64,000 nucleotides of DNA, taken from positions 1 to 64,000 of the forward strand of contig NZ_CP104383.1 in the NCBI RefSeq assembly GCF_030582395.1, read 5' to 3'. Positions within the stretch are counted from its first letter, which is position 1. Each line of letters begins with the position of its first letter. The notes beneath the pieces are model-generated. The model saw only the letters and a list, made by a program, of their open reading frames with translations. It ran no database searches and was not told the DNA's origin. Origin of the DNA: Ralstonia pickettii. GTDB taxonomy: Bacteria; Pseudomonadota; Gammaproteobacteria; Burkholderiales; Burkholderiaceae. This document shows, piece after piece, positions 26,092-34,624 of the stretch. Both the position numbers and the translations under genes were made by a program.

Positions 26092-28206
26092 TCACGAACG
26101 CTTCCAAAACCCCCGCAGCTCCTTCATCCGAATGGCCTCTTCCGACGTCACGTAGACCGTCGTGGTGTCGAGCGACTTGTGCCCCAGGTTCTGCTGCATG
26201 ATCTCGACCGGCGTGCCGGCGGCAATGGCATGTGATGCGTGTGAGTGTCGCAGCCAGTGCGTGCTGGCTTCGTTCAGCCGTGCTGCTCCCTGCGGATCGG
26301 TTGCCTCCAACTCGGTTGCGCAGGCCTGGAAGAAGCGCTTGATCTGCCGGTAGAGCACACCCGGCGTCAGCGGAGCGGCAGGGCTCGCCGTGTCCCGCTT
26401 TGCCCACGGCGCACGCTCAGCCTGATCGGTCGCGTGGCCGAGCAGGGCCACCGGCTCACGAATCTGGGCGGGGTCGCTGGGGAAGCCGCGGGAGTCCAGG
26501 TACGCGCCCAGCGCGTGCACGACCTCATCGGGCACTGGCACCTCACGTACACGCGACCCCTTGCCGACCACGGTCAGCCACCAGCCGTCCATGCGTTCGC
26601 CGGAGCGGGGGAGGGCGAGACTGCGCCATGCCAGGTCGGCCGTTGTCGCTCCCACGATCTCCGCGAGACGCAAGCCCGTGGCGTAGAGCAAGGGCAAGGC
26701 GACCTGCAGCCGCAGGTTCGATGACGTGCGCTCCAGCAGGAACAGGCGCTCCACCACAAACGCCCATTGGTCCTCGGTCAGACTGCGCCCAACGTCCAGC
26801 TGTGGTTTGCCACCATTCGTCGCCCGCACGCCGCCCCACGGATTGCCGCTCAGATAGTTCTTGTCGTTGAGGTACCGGTACAGGTTCTGCAGCACGGTCA
26901 GGGCATAGGCCTGCGACTCGGGCGACAGCTTGCCCTCGAACGGTTTCCAGCTCGGCGTCCACCGTTCCCGAGAGCGTGGCGCACACCAGTCGTCGGGCAC
27001 GTCGGCCAGGAAATCGCGGTAGGCGACGCAGTCCTCAGTCGTCATCGACGAGAGCGGCTTGCGCCGAATCCAGATGGCCCACAGCAGAAAGCGTTCTGCC
27101 TCCTTGCGATAACTGCGCTGGGTGTTGGACAGGTAGTGCAGCCAATCCAGCGGGCCGGGCTCGGTGATGACATCGCGCCGGCCGGTGCGCCGCCGGGCGA
27201 TCTCGGCAGGCGGCAGCCCCGGTTTCGAGCGCAGCCAGGTGAGTACCGCCTCGTAGTCGTTCTGGGCGTCCAGCAGGCACTCGACCGGGGGCCGCCGGAA
27301 ACGGCCGTTACTGCCGTCGAGCGCGGCCGGCACAACGATCTTTTCCAGGGGCAGGAGGCCAGTGCCGGATGCCACCACGCGGTCACGCTCGTGCGCGGTG
27401 AGTTGCCGGCGCGGGATCCGGGCGTGTTCGCCCAGTTTGCGCGCCAGCGTGTCGGCGTTCGCGCGCAGGAAGCGCTCGATGGCGTGGGCTTTCTTCTCGC
27501 CGACCCCGCGCAGCGCGCGGAACCAGCCGCCGCCCAGGCTGTTGATACGGTCGATCAGGGTGCCGATGGTGGCTACGCCGGCGGCCTCCAGCCGATCCGC
27601 GACGCCCGCGGCCAGCCACGCGTGGCAGTGGTCGTCGACCCGCACCGGCTCCGCCAGCACCTGTTCCAGGTCGGCCAGCAGGCGCAGCTGCCGCTCCATC
27701 AGCTTGGTCCGGCGCTCGGCCCGCTGCACCGCGTCTCCGAAGCGCTCCCGATAGGCTTCGAGCTGCTCCTCGATGCTGAAGTCATCCAGCCCGTTCTCCA
27801 GCGCGAACTCCTCCAGCGCTGGCAACGCGGGTCCGCGCTGCGCAAGGCCGGAGAGGTCGATGCGGATCAGGCGCACCTTGCCGTAGTGGCCGGCGCGGCG
27901 CACGGCCGCCGCCAGTTCAGCGCGCAGCCAGGCGGTCATGCGCCGTACCTTCGGGTGCGCGACGAAGGTCTCCTGCGTCAGCTCGGCCTGCGCCTCCAGT
28001 TCGCCATCGATGGCCAGGTAGCGCGCCCACATCGGCCGGGCATCCAGCCCCTGGACGACCGCGCGCAGGAACGCGAAATGGCCACGGTGGAGGTGGCGTC
28101 GAACGACAACGCGGCGGCGGGTGGGTCGAGTGCGCTTTATTTCACTTTGCAGCGTCTCGAGGCTGGGGGGTGGTTCAGGGTTGTGGTCGGGGTCGAGCGG
28201 GTCCAT
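26092..28206 (-). CDS. Large tyrosine site-specific recombinase
   Basis: This 704-residue protein is far longer than typical phage integrases (about 300-400). The C-terminal catalytic domain has the first Arg in LYATGLRLAEIVGA, the HxxR box in THWLRHSHASHA and the C-terminal GHKSLDTTTVYVT with the nucleophilic Tyr. The central SAM-like core-binding domain contains RSYRKEAERFLLWAIW. The N-terminal 300 residues are Arg-rich and helical and include a helix-hairpin-helix-like stretch (WFRALRGVGEKKAHAIERFL). Such long recombinases are known from betaproteobacterial plasmids. A multimer-resolution or integration role is likely. Its position beside par supports a maintenance role. Confidence 0.85.
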   Translation of the reverse strand: MDPLDPDHNPEPPPSLETLQSEIKRTRPTRRRVVVRRHLHRGHFAFLRAVVQGLDARPMWARYLAIDGELEAQAELTQETFVAHPKVRRMTAWLRAELAAAVRRAGHYGKVRLIRIDLSGLAQRGPALPALEEFALENGLDDFSIEEQLEAYRERFGDAVQRAERRTKLMERQLRLLADLEQVLAEPVRVDDHCHAWLAAGVADRLEAAGVATIGTLIDRINSLGGGWFRALRGVGEKKAHAIERFLRANADTLARKLGEHARIPRRQLTAHERDRVVASGTGLLPLEKIVVPAALDGSNGRFRRPPVECLLDAQNDYEAVLTWLRSKPGLPPAEIARRRTGRRDVITEPGPLDWLHYLSNTQRSYRKEAERFLLWAIWIRRKPLSSMTTEDCVAYRDFLADVPDDWCAPRSRERWTPSWKPFEGKLSPESQAYALTVLQNLYRYLNDKNYLSGNPWGGVRATNGGKPQLDVGRSLTEDQWAFVVERLFLLERTSSNLRLQVALPLLYATGLRLAEIVGATTADLAWRSLALPRSGERMDGWWLTVVGKGSRVREVPVPDEVVHALGAYLDSRGFPSDPAQIREPVALLGHATDQAERAPWAKRDTASPAAPLTPGVLYRQIKRFFQACATELEATDPQGAARLNEASTHWLRHSHASHAIAAGTPVEIMQQNLGHKSLDTTTVYVTSEEAIRMKELRGFWKRS

Positions 28207-28300
28207 GGGCGGCGAAGCGTTGTCGGGCTTGGGTTTCCGGGCCTGTTGGAAAACGCGAAAAAGTGACGTTCTCGAAAGCGTACATTAATTTCACAGTACA

Positions 28301-28318
28301 TGATAAGAATACTTATCA
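28301..28318. promoter_or_regulatory. 18 bp palindrome upstream of the recombinase gene
   Basis: TGATAAG (28301-28307) and CTTATCA (28312-28318) form an inverted repeat with a 4 bp centre, 95 bp upstream of the recombinase start. It lies in an AT-richer stretch. It could be an operator, part of a promoter or the arms of a recombination core site. Nothing decides between these. Confidence 0.4.
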
Positions 28319-28327
28319 ACCACAGTA

Positions 28328-28360
28328 AAAAGCGCACTTCACTCGATGGAGTGCGCTTTT
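28328..28360. terminator. Bidirectional hairpin with A and T flanks
   Basis: A perfect 10 bp stem, AAAAGCGCAC (28328-28337) with GTGCGCTTTT (28351-28360), continues for three or four more pairs around a short loop. The flanking A-run and T-run make it look like an intrinsic terminator on both strands. It sits between the divergent recombinase and GNAT-like genes, so it may insulate the accessory genes. Confidence 0.6.
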
Positions 28361-28402
28361 AGGCATGTTAGAATCAGCCCAATAGCCTCCATCCAGACCG
28401 AA

Positions 28403-29011
28403 ATGTCGTCGCCGACCTCAAAAATGGCGGCCCAGCGCCAAGACTGGGACACTGCCGAAAGCCGCTGCGCTGAGCGTCGCGAGCTGGCAGGCGCGGCGGC
28501 CAGCGCGGCCGTCGCGGTAGAAGAGGGGGTAACGGTGCGCTTCCGGCCGATCGGACGGACGGACGTCGATGCTGCAGATCGCTGGACCTTCGGAGGCTAT
28601 GCCCCAGGCTGGCTATGGTCCCGCGAGTTGACACGGGCTCGCCGTCGGCCGCGCCGCGTGGAGGCCGCCGTTTATGCGGAGTTGCCGGATCACACGCATG
28701 TCTTGTGTGGCTTGATCCTGGGGCGGATCAGTAATCGACACGTGGTCGCGTCGATCCACCTGCTCAGCCGTGCGCCGGCACCTAACCCGCTGCAGGGCCG
28801 CTTTGCCAAGATCGCAGTGCGCTACCTGGAATTCTGTGCGGCGGCGTTTGACTGCACGACGGCCTCATTGCAGCGGCCCATTCCCGAGTTGGTAGATTTC
28901 TACAAAAGCCTGGGCTACTCACGGGTCGTGGAGAAAAAGGGTAAGATTGAGAGACTTGAGCGCGATCTGGGGGCAGTCCTGTCCGCAATGCGCAAGGGAG
29001 ATCAACCATGA
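28403..29011 (+). CDS. GNAT-fold acetyltransferase-like protein
   Basis: The protein has 202 residues from the ATG at 28403. Upstream ATG 28346 lies inside a hairpin and is unlikely. The C-terminal half has the GNAT pattern. VEAAVYAELPDHTHVLCGLILG suggests the beta4 region, FAKIAVRYLEFCAAAF the acetyl-CoA helix region, and IPELVDFYKSLGYSRVVEKKG the typical closing motif. The usual RxxGxG/A pyrophosphate loop is not clear. The stop overlaps the start of a small basic protein (ATGA), implying coupled expression. The first 60 residues are low-complexity. Confidence 0.55.
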   Translation: MSSPTSKMAAQRQDWDTAESRCAERRELAGAAASAAVAVEEGVTVRFRPIGRTDVDAADRWTFGGYAPGWLWSRELTRARRRPRRVEAAVYAELPDHTHVLCGLILGRISNRHVVASIHLLSRAPAPNPLQGRFAKIAVRYLEFCAAAFDCTTASLQRPIPELVDFYKSLGYSRVVEKKGKIERLERDLGAVLSAMRKGDQP

Positions 29012-29193
29012 AGCCGACAGCACGCAAAATTCGACGCCAAGCGCTCCTGGCCGAAAAGCCGGAACAGGTCGCCGCGCGCCTCGCCGTGTTCGCCAAATTG
29101 ACGCGCGAACAGGCGGTCGCGCGCCGGTCGGTAGTGGAGCCCAAAGTAGCAGGATCGGTGTTGGCAGGCCGGCGCGTAAGGGTTGCAGGCTGA
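29008..29193 (+). CDS. Small basic protein coupled to the GNAT-like gene
   Basis: This 61-residue, strongly basic protein (many Arg and Lys, starting MKPTARKIRRQALLAEKPEQ) overlaps the upstream gene by 4 bp. A rho-independent terminator closes the unit 23 bp downstream. No domain was recognised. The two-gene arrangement recalls GNAT toxin-antitoxin pairs, but the order is reversed and no ribbon-helix-helix pattern is visible, so that function is not claimed. Confidence 0.5.
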   Translation: MKPTARKIRRQALLAEKPEQVAARLAVFAKLTREQAVARRSVVEPKVAGSVLAGRRVRVAG

Positions 29194-29215
29194 GGCCACA
29201 CTCGCACGTTACAGG

Positions 29216-29237
29216 AGCCGCCTTCGGGCGGCTTTTT
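29216..29237 (+). terminator. Rho-independent terminator after the GNAT-like unit
   Basis: A 7 bp stem AGCCGCC/GGCGGCT closes on a UUCG tetraloop and is followed by TTTT (29234-29237). It is a canonical terminator on the plus strand. Confidence 0.88.
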
Positions 29238-29247
29238 CATATCTGCA

Positions 29248-30102
29248 ATGACTGCATCAGTGCTGAACCATGATCTTTCGGGGGACTTTGAGCGCCTGCT
29301 CACGTTGGTGATGCAGCTCGTTGAGTCCCAGGCCGGGCAGCAGATCCCGGTGGACCAGCTTTGGATGAACGATGCGCAAGTGCTGGGCAAAAAATTCTGT
29401 TACCACGTAGCCTCGCTGCGCCTGATAGCCCAACCGGTCCAAATCGATATTGCCGGGTATGGCGCAGATCTTCACATCGACCACAGTTCCGTGATGATTC
29501 TTGCGCGCGCGGCTCTGGAGACCTACCTCACGTTCGCCTACATCTACGGCAGCAAAGATGTGGAGGTCCGACAATTCCGCCATATGATCTGGCGTCGTGC
29601 CGGCCTACTGGACCGACAGGCGTATCCGGCACGTGCGCCAGAGCACCAACAGAAGTTGGCCGACGAGAAGACAAGGATCGATCAACTCCAGATCGAGATC
29701 GAAGCCCACGGCGTCTGGCAGCAGTATTCCGAACCGATGCGTAAAAAGGTTCTGAAGGGCGAATGGCGCGCCGGCCAGTCTTGGATCGACACTGGCATCG
29801 CCGCCGGTTTCCACCCCGTCTATATCCGCCAAATCTACAGCTTCCTCTGCGGCTACGCGCACTCGAGCTGGCTCAGCATTCTGCAGATTCGCGATGCACA
29901 AGCGCTTTGCGACCAGGAGGCGATGGCCGCTAGGTTCGTAAGCGTGGCCCTCGTTTTCATGAGCTTCTTTGCAACGAGCTACGTTGCCTTGTTTCCGCAG
30001 GCTGAGGCGGTCCTGGCCAGCAACACCGAAGCGGCCAACCTTGCCCAGCGGTGGCATCTGACCGCTGATCGCCAGTCTGCCCTGTATGGCACAACGAACT
30101 GA
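29248..30102 (+). CDS. DUF5677-like protein
   Basis: This 284-residue mostly helical soluble protein has SVMILARAALETYLTFAYIYG and a later YIRQIYSFLCGYAHSSWLS. That pairing (an R-x-x-x-E-T helix and a C-x-Y-x-H helix) is typical of DUF5677/HEPN-like families. The function of the family is uncertain. The gene ends 16 bp before, or overlaps by 17 bp, the large nuclease-like gene, depending on the start chosen there. Both probably form one transcript. The ATG at 29248 begins right after the terminator. Confidence 0.55.
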   Translation: MTASVLNHDLSGDFERLLTLVMQLVESQAGQQIPVDQLWMNDAQVLGKKFCYHVASLRLIAQPVQIDIAGYGADLHIDHSSVMILARAALETYLTFAYIYGSKDVEVRQFRHMIWRRAGLLDRQAYPARAPEHQQKLADEKTRIDQLQIEIEAHGVWQQYSEPMRKKVLKGEWRAGQSWIDTGIAAGFHPVYIRQIYSFLCGYAHSSWLSILQIRDAQALCDQEAMAARFVSVALVFMSFFATSYVALFPQAEAVLASNTEAANLAQRWHLTADRQSALYGTTN

Positions 30103-32518
30103 GCTTGCCGATTCGCCTATGCCCGCCGACCAAAACCCACCTGCTAAGCAATTCCCCCGGAACGAACGAGTGCCGGTGGCGCGCGCGGTTGCCACGACGA
30201 TAGAACATGCCACGGCCGCCCAAGTCAAAGCGCTGGCGGAGCCGTTCAAGGGAACCTCGGTGGGTCAACGGTTCTTCGGACCTGGCTGGATCGGTGAAGA
30301 TGGCGTTGCTTGCATAGTGTTCATCGCCCAGGACCGTGACACCATCCAACGGCTACGTCGACAGCGGACGTGCGTCGCAATTGGTTGGCGTTGGAACAAC
30401 ACCCCCTCCATGGTGTTTTCCTTTACGTTGATGACAGAGGGAAAGAATCCCCATCCCCACACACGGTGGATGCGGCCGAGCGCTGATCCAGTGGTTGCGG
30501 CGATTCGCCAGCGCGGTCGCTTTCGCATGATCGCCGTTTCGCCGGAGGGGTACCAAACTGTTTGGTTTGAGGCGCAGTTGCATTCGGGTTTTGGGGAAAC
30601 CGCTCCCTCACTCCAAGGCATGGAGCAGCAATGGCAACATCCGGTGCCTGGACTGCAGGGGTCACGCGAGGGTCAGCGATTCGATCCATTCGAGCGCGAA
30701 CGAAAGGCTGACACAACCGATGCCGCTCCTGCGATCCCGCTTTGGGCGGAACCCGCGTCAGACGTCTGGTCGGAGCTGAACTATGACGGGCCCTGGGCAG
30801 GCGACCTAAATGCAACAGACAAGGCTCGCGTCGCATGGGGCAGGCAGGTGTATCGGAATCGCCGCCTCGCCGCTGGCTTCGTGCGCGGAATTGCAGAGCG
30901 ACAGGCATATGACCGCGTACCACCGGTCGTCACGGAAGAGGGCAACTGGCTCGGTGAGGGCATTATTGCCGAGCAGGGCAGGGTGCTAGTGGCGCGTGCG
31001 CCATTGATCGGACGTTGGCTGGCAGCATTGGCGGGTCCAGCCCCCGATGCGGAAGCTGCGTATCGGGCGTGTGTTGAGGTGCTGCATGACACGTACGCGC
31101 TGTTCTGTTTGCTCGACAAGCTGATTCCGCTGCTCAACGATGCGGGCGACCAAATGTTGTCCGAAGCCGCACGTTGGACGTTCGAGGCTGCTCTGTTGGA
31201 TGACAAGATCACGCAGGGCGGCACCCACCGGCCCTGGTTCGCCAACACTGGGCAACACGGTTTGGAATTGCGTAGTGCGCCGTTCAACCTCGAAGCGTCG
31301 CTGTCCGACATCGAGGAGATGTGGCGCAGCGGTCTGGACATGCTGGACCTCATTGACGCGGGCCAGCGCCTCGGGCCAAACGATTTTCCGGTCCCGTTGT
31401 CGGATGTCTGTGAAGCCATGCGCGGCGTCGCGCTCGATGGCACCGAAGACGAAGCTGAAGCGACGATTCAGGCGATGCTGCGCGAAGCACAGGAAGCTCG
31501 GCAATGGACTATCCCGTGGGGCGCACGAGTAGAAGTGGCGTTCGGCCCATTCGTGGCGGTGCGGATCTTTGAGAACCAAGGCGAGTTCGCGTGCCAATTT
31601 CTCGACGCAGCGCAGCGCTACCACCATGTCGCGATTGGCATTGCCAGCGATCCGCCGCGCGCAACAGGTGGCCGCTTGATCCGCCCGCGCGATGATGATG
31701 GCGAAGTGACGTGGAACACGGACGCCGAGTTGAGCTTGCAGTTGATCGCAGCTGCGATCATCCGGGACTTTCTTGTGGTGGAGGAGCGAGAGTCGCTGTT
31801 TGGTACGCGAACGACAACGCGCCGCAGCCGTGGCCGTGACTTGACGACGGTGGTGTACCTGCCGCGCGTACGCTATAGCCGGCCCAATCTACGGCAGGCG
31901 ACACAACACGCGCACGAATCTGGTCGTGCCCCACACGCTGTCACTCAACACCTGCGCCGGGCGGCAACAACATCGGCGACTCAGCGTTTTCTCGCACAGC
32001 GGTATGGAATGCACCTTCCAGAAGGGTTCACATTCGTGCGCCCACACACTCGCGGGGCAATGGCGGAGGCTGAGCGGGTGCGTGTCTACCGCAGCCGCTC
32101 GGCATCGCGCATGATCTACGAAGAGGTATCAACCGCGCCAGAAGGTGCGCGGCCGGCATGGTTTGAGTTCGAGCGGGATTGTATGCAACTGCTCAGGGAA
32201 CGAGGGCTGCGCGTGATTCACCAGGCCGCCAGTCGGGATGGCGATGGTGGCGTCGATCTATACGCGGTTGACGAGAGCGGCCAATCTTGGATCGTACAAT
32301 GCAAATGCTGGGCGGCGCATCGCAGTGTCGGCCCGGAAATCGTGCGTGAACTGCATGGGGCCATTGCCTTTGCTGATCGCGGCAGCAGCGGCACCAGCAA
32401 AGGGATCGTCATTACCACAAGCCGCTTTACTTCGGGGGCCGCCGAGGTCGGGCGCGAGTTTGGCTTCGAACTAATCGACGGCCAGCAATTTGCTCAGTGG
32501 CGCCAAAATCGGCATTGA
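30086..32518 (+). CDS. Large protein with C-terminal Mrr-type restriction endonuclease domain
   Basis: This 810-residue protein is mostly unrecognised. The C-terminal 130 residues are a clear Mrr_cat-like PD-(D/E)xK nuclease. FEFERDCMQLLRERGLRV is the start, DGDGGVDLYAV carries the catalytic Asp, WIVQCKCW provides the QxK motif, and ELHGAIAFADRGSSGTSKGIVITTSRFT is the characteristic tail. The N-terminal 700 residues include a region near 20-170 with GPGWIGEDGVACIVFIAQD and several helical blocks. It probably cuts DNA, with the N-terminal part acting as sensor or targeting module. An internal ATG at 30119 is an alternative start. A defence role is inferred only from the nuclease type and context. 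Confidence 0.75.
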   Translation: MAQRTELADSPMPADQNPPAKQFPRNERVPVARAVATTIEHATAAQVKALAEPFKGTSVGQRFFGPGWIGEDGVACIVFIAQDRDTIQRLRRQRTCVAIGWRWNNTPSMVFSFTLMTEGKNPHPHTRWMRPSADPVVAAIRQRGRFRMIAVSPEGYQTVWFEAQLHSGFGETAPSLQGMEQQWQHPVPGLQGSREGQRFDPFERERKADTTDAAPAIPLWAEPASDVWSELNYDGPWAGDLNATDKARVAWGRQVYRNRRLAAGFVRGIAERQAYDRVPPVVTEEGNWLGEGIIAEQGRVLVARAPLIGRWLAALAGPAPDAEAAYRACVEVLHDTYALFCLLDKLIPLLNDAGDQMLSEAARWTFEAALLDDKITQGGTHRPWFANTGQHGLELRSAPFNLEASLSDIEEMWRSGLDMLDLIDAGQRLGPNDFPVPLSDVCEAMRGVALDGTEDEAEATIQAMLREAQEARQWTIPWGARVEVAFGPFVAVRIFENQGEFACQFLDAAQRYHHVAIGIASDPPRATGGRLIRPRDDDGEVTWNTDAELSLQLIAAAIIRDFLVVEERESLFGTRTTTRRSRGRDLTTVVYLPRVRYSRPNLRQATQHAHESGRAPHAVTQHLRRAATTSATQRFLAQRYGMHLPEGFTFVRPHTRGAMAEAERVRVYRSRSASRMIYEEVSTAPEGARPAWFEFERDCMQLLRERGLRVIHQAASRDGDGGVDLYAVDESGQSWIVQCKCWAAHRSVGPEIVRELHGAIAFADRGSSGTSKGIVITTSRFTSGAAEVGREFGFELIDGQQFAQWRQNRH

Positions 32519-32602
32519 AGTTGGTTCACTGTATGAGCGAGCACCTTGCCTTGCGAACGTGCGCGCTATCATCGAACGGGCCAAAACCCTCGAAGCACTC
32601 CC

Positions 32603-32821
32603 ATGAGATCCCACACACGATGGCTCGCCTGCAACAGTTGTGGCGTCCTGCGTGACCACGTTCCCGAAAATGCCGGCGTAACATCGTTCGACGCGGCACA
32701 CCGGGTGCAGCTTTGGATCTGCACGATTTGCGGCGCTGCCCACCCGGTCGCACCGGAGCATAGTGATCAGGCCGACCGCGAGCGATTGGAGCGCCTAGGA
32801 CAGTTGCGACTAATTGAATGA
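32603..32821 (+). CDS. Small zinc-ribbon protein
   Basis: This 72-residue protein has two CxxC knuckles, LACNSCGVL and WICTICGAA, spaced about 25 residues apart, which is a zinc-ribbon pattern. The last third is charged and helical. It follows the nuclease-like gene on the same strand after 84 bp. A DNA- or RNA-binding accessory role is possible but unproven. Confidence 0.55.
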   Translation: MRSHTRWLACNSCGVLRDHVPENAGVTSFDAAHRVQLWICTICGAAHPVAPEHSDQADRERLERLGQLRLIE

Positions 32822-32907
32822 AGAAAGCTTGTCGGCACCCGTTTGACACCGCATTCGGTCAATCGCGTTGCTGAACTATCAACACACACAACGATGAAGG
32901 AACGCGG

Positions 32908-33633
32908 ATGAAGTTCTACCATTTCACGTCCGTCTCGTACGCCGAAACGATCCTCTCGATGGGGATTTCGCGTGGCCACGTGAAGCATGGTGACGGAAGC
33001 ATTCGCAACTCAGTGGTCTGGCTGACGACGGATCCCGATGCTGATGGTCACGGCCTGACGACAGGCGACAAAACGTTGACCGCGAGAGACATGGAGTATC
33101 TGACCCGCGTCGATGGGGTCGCACCCAAGAATGGCATCGTCATGAACAAAACCCGAGTGCGCCTGACGGTGGAGATGTCGGCCGACACAGCCACTCTGAT
33201 GCCCTTTGTCGAGTACTACGCGCGTCGTGGCGAAAAGCCCGATGAAGCCAAGCTTATGGGCCTTTCCGCATACGTCGAAAATCCTTGGCGTCTGCCTCTC
33301 ACGAGACGGCGGCATTTATTGAAATCGACCACAACCAAAGAAGGCACGTGGTGGCTCTCGTTTGCGCCGATCACCGCCTCCGAGATTACGCGGGTCGAAT
33401 ACAACAGCCCGGCTGGGTTCGTAGACTACGACTTTGAAGCGCATGGCCGGCAGCACTTCCATGACGCAGGCTTTGTGGTGCCCAGCGCCGCCACGCTACA
33501 GTCGCTGCACCCCCTGGTGCCCTGCGACTATCCCTTCGAGAAGGCGAAGGCGTTCGCTTTCTGCTTGGACACGAAGCGCGTTCGACGTGGCGACTGGTGC
33601 GCCGGCGTTCGGAATGAGCCACCCGAACGCTGA
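32908..33633 (+). CDS. Protein with a possible ADP-ribosyltransferase-like N-terminus
   Basis: This 241-residue protein has no signal peptide. The start MKFYHFTSVSYAETILSMGI, followed by SVVWLTTDPDADG, resembles the H-x-T and W-L-T strands of KptA/DarT-like ADP-ribosyltransferase-fold proteins. The middle contains LTVEMSADTATLMPF, and GTWWLSFAPITASEITRVE gives a likely last strand. No definite catalytic Glu could be assigned. It lies at the end of the accessory gene block. It could be a toxin or an RNA/DNA-modifying enzyme. The fold call is tentative. Confidence 0.5.
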   Translation: MKFYHFTSVSYAETILSMGISRGHVKHGDGSIRNSVVWLTTDPDADGHGLTTGDKTLTARDMEYLTRVDGVAPKNGIVMNKTRVRLTVEMSADTATLMPFVEYYARRGEKPDEAKLMGLSAYVENPWRLPLTRRRHLLKSTTTKEGTWWLSFAPITASEITRVEYNSPAGFVDYDFEAHGRQHFHDAGFVVPSAATLQSLHPLVPCDYPFEKAKAFAFCLDTKRVRRGDWCAGVRNEPPER

Positions 33634-33777
33634 GGCCTTGGCCAAGCGGGTACGCGACCACTCGGACGAGTTGCTCGACTGCTGGGCCCGCGCTGTTGAC
33701 GTGTACTACAGCTACTACCCGAAAACAGGGATGCCTCGCCCCCCAGTTCGGTTGAACCCGTAACTACGGGTGCGGGC

Positions 33778-34575
33778 CTAGCGATCCTGCGCTGTCGAGG
33801 GGGCCGCCGCCGCTTCGCTGGCGCGGCCTGTCTTTGATGTAGTCGTCGACTCTTTCGCTGCGGTGGATGTTGAGTGGAAAGCGGCACCAAACTTGTCGCT
33901 GAAGTCGTGCCAGCCGGTCACGACCGTCACGAGGGCACTAAACGCGACGAAGGCAGCAACAGGCCACCAGGCAAGGAACGCGCCGACGGCCCTTGCTACC
34001 AGGCTTGGCCGAGTCGTCATCGCCTTCTCCGCCGATTGGTAACGGTCTCGGCGCCGCAGCATTCCGATGCGCCAACGATCCCACCGCGAACCACCGTCGA
34101 GCACACTGGATACGCGCCAGTATCGGAACGCGTCGGCCACGGCTGCGTCGATGACGCTTTGTGTGACATCGTTCGGGCCCACGAACACTCGCCAAACGAT
34201 GAGCTTTTCGGGCTGCCGCATGAATTCAGACTCGTACGGATAGAGCAGCACGGCGACATTGCCGGTTTTGGCTTGAGAGAACACAAGTGCGGCTCCGTGC
34301 TCCGCCGCTGTCGAGCCCTGTTTTCTCAGCGAAGCGCCCACCGGATGCTGGCCTGGGAATAGGGTGACAGTTCGGTGCTCGCGTTCGACGCGCACGTATA
34401 GCCGTTCGAGGTAGCCTGCTTGCTCGGCTGCAGTGATGACCTTCTCAAATTTCTCTTGCAGAGCCGGCTTCAGTACGACGTTCCAATTGATGAACTTGTA
34501 GCGGCGCACGTCCGCGCTACGCTGGGGAAAGAGAGACAAGACATCCTCATGGGTTGCGTTGGGCACACGCGCCAA
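33778..34575 (-). CDS. Membrane-anchored protein of unknown function
   Basis: The protein has about 265 residues from TTG at 34575, or 262 from GTG at 34566; no ATG fits the start. The first 190 residues are soluble, with KFEKVITAAEQAGYLERLYV and LIVWRVFVGPNDVTQSVIDA. One transmembrane helix follows (VGAFLAWWPVAAFVAFSALVTVV) and a Thr/Ser/Ala-rich tail. No family was recognised. An intrinsic terminator separates it from the HU-like gene, so it may be expressed by readthrough or from its own weak signals. Confidence 0.55.
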   Translation of the reverse strand: MARVPNATHEDVLSLFPQRSADVRRYKFINWNVVLKPALQEKFEKVITAAEQAGYLERLYVRVEREHRTVTLFPGQHPVGASLRKQGSTAAEHGAALVFSQAKTGNVAVLLYPYESEFMRQPEKLIVWRVFVGPNDVTQSVIDAAVADAFRYWRVSSVLDGGSRWDRWRIGMLRRRDRYQSAEKAMTTRPSLVARAVGAFLAWWPVAAFVAFSALVTVVTGWHDFSDKFGAAFHSTSTAAKESTTTSKTGRASEAAAAPSTAQDR

Positions 34576-34576
34576 T

Positions 34577-34602
34577 GAAAACGGGAGGCTTGGCCTCCCG
34601 TT
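34577..34602 (-). terminator. Rho-independent terminator after the HU-like gene
   Basis: Read on the minus strand, ACGGGAGGC pairs with GCCTCCCGT (arms at 34593-34601 and 34581-34589) and is followed by TTTTCATT. It lies 23 bp after the stop of the HU-like gene and abuts the start of the next gene. Confidence 0.78.
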
Positions 34603-34624
34603 GGCACGAATGGCAGCGGAGGAC

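Noticed and set aside
26767..28266. 499-residue plus-strand frame opposite the recombinase
   Set aside because: The minus strand carries all tyrosine recombinase motifs. The plus frame is Arg/Pro-rich with no domain, as expected from a high-GC shadow.
29008..29193. Antitoxin of a GNAT toxin-antitoxin pair
   Set aside because: The gene order is opposite to known GNAT/RHH systems and no ribbon-helix-helix pattern was seen, so only a small basic protein is annotated.
33434..33763. Extra plus-strand gene overlapping the end of the 32908-33633 gene
   Set aside because: It is in another frame of the gene, without a ribosome-binding site or recognisable domain.
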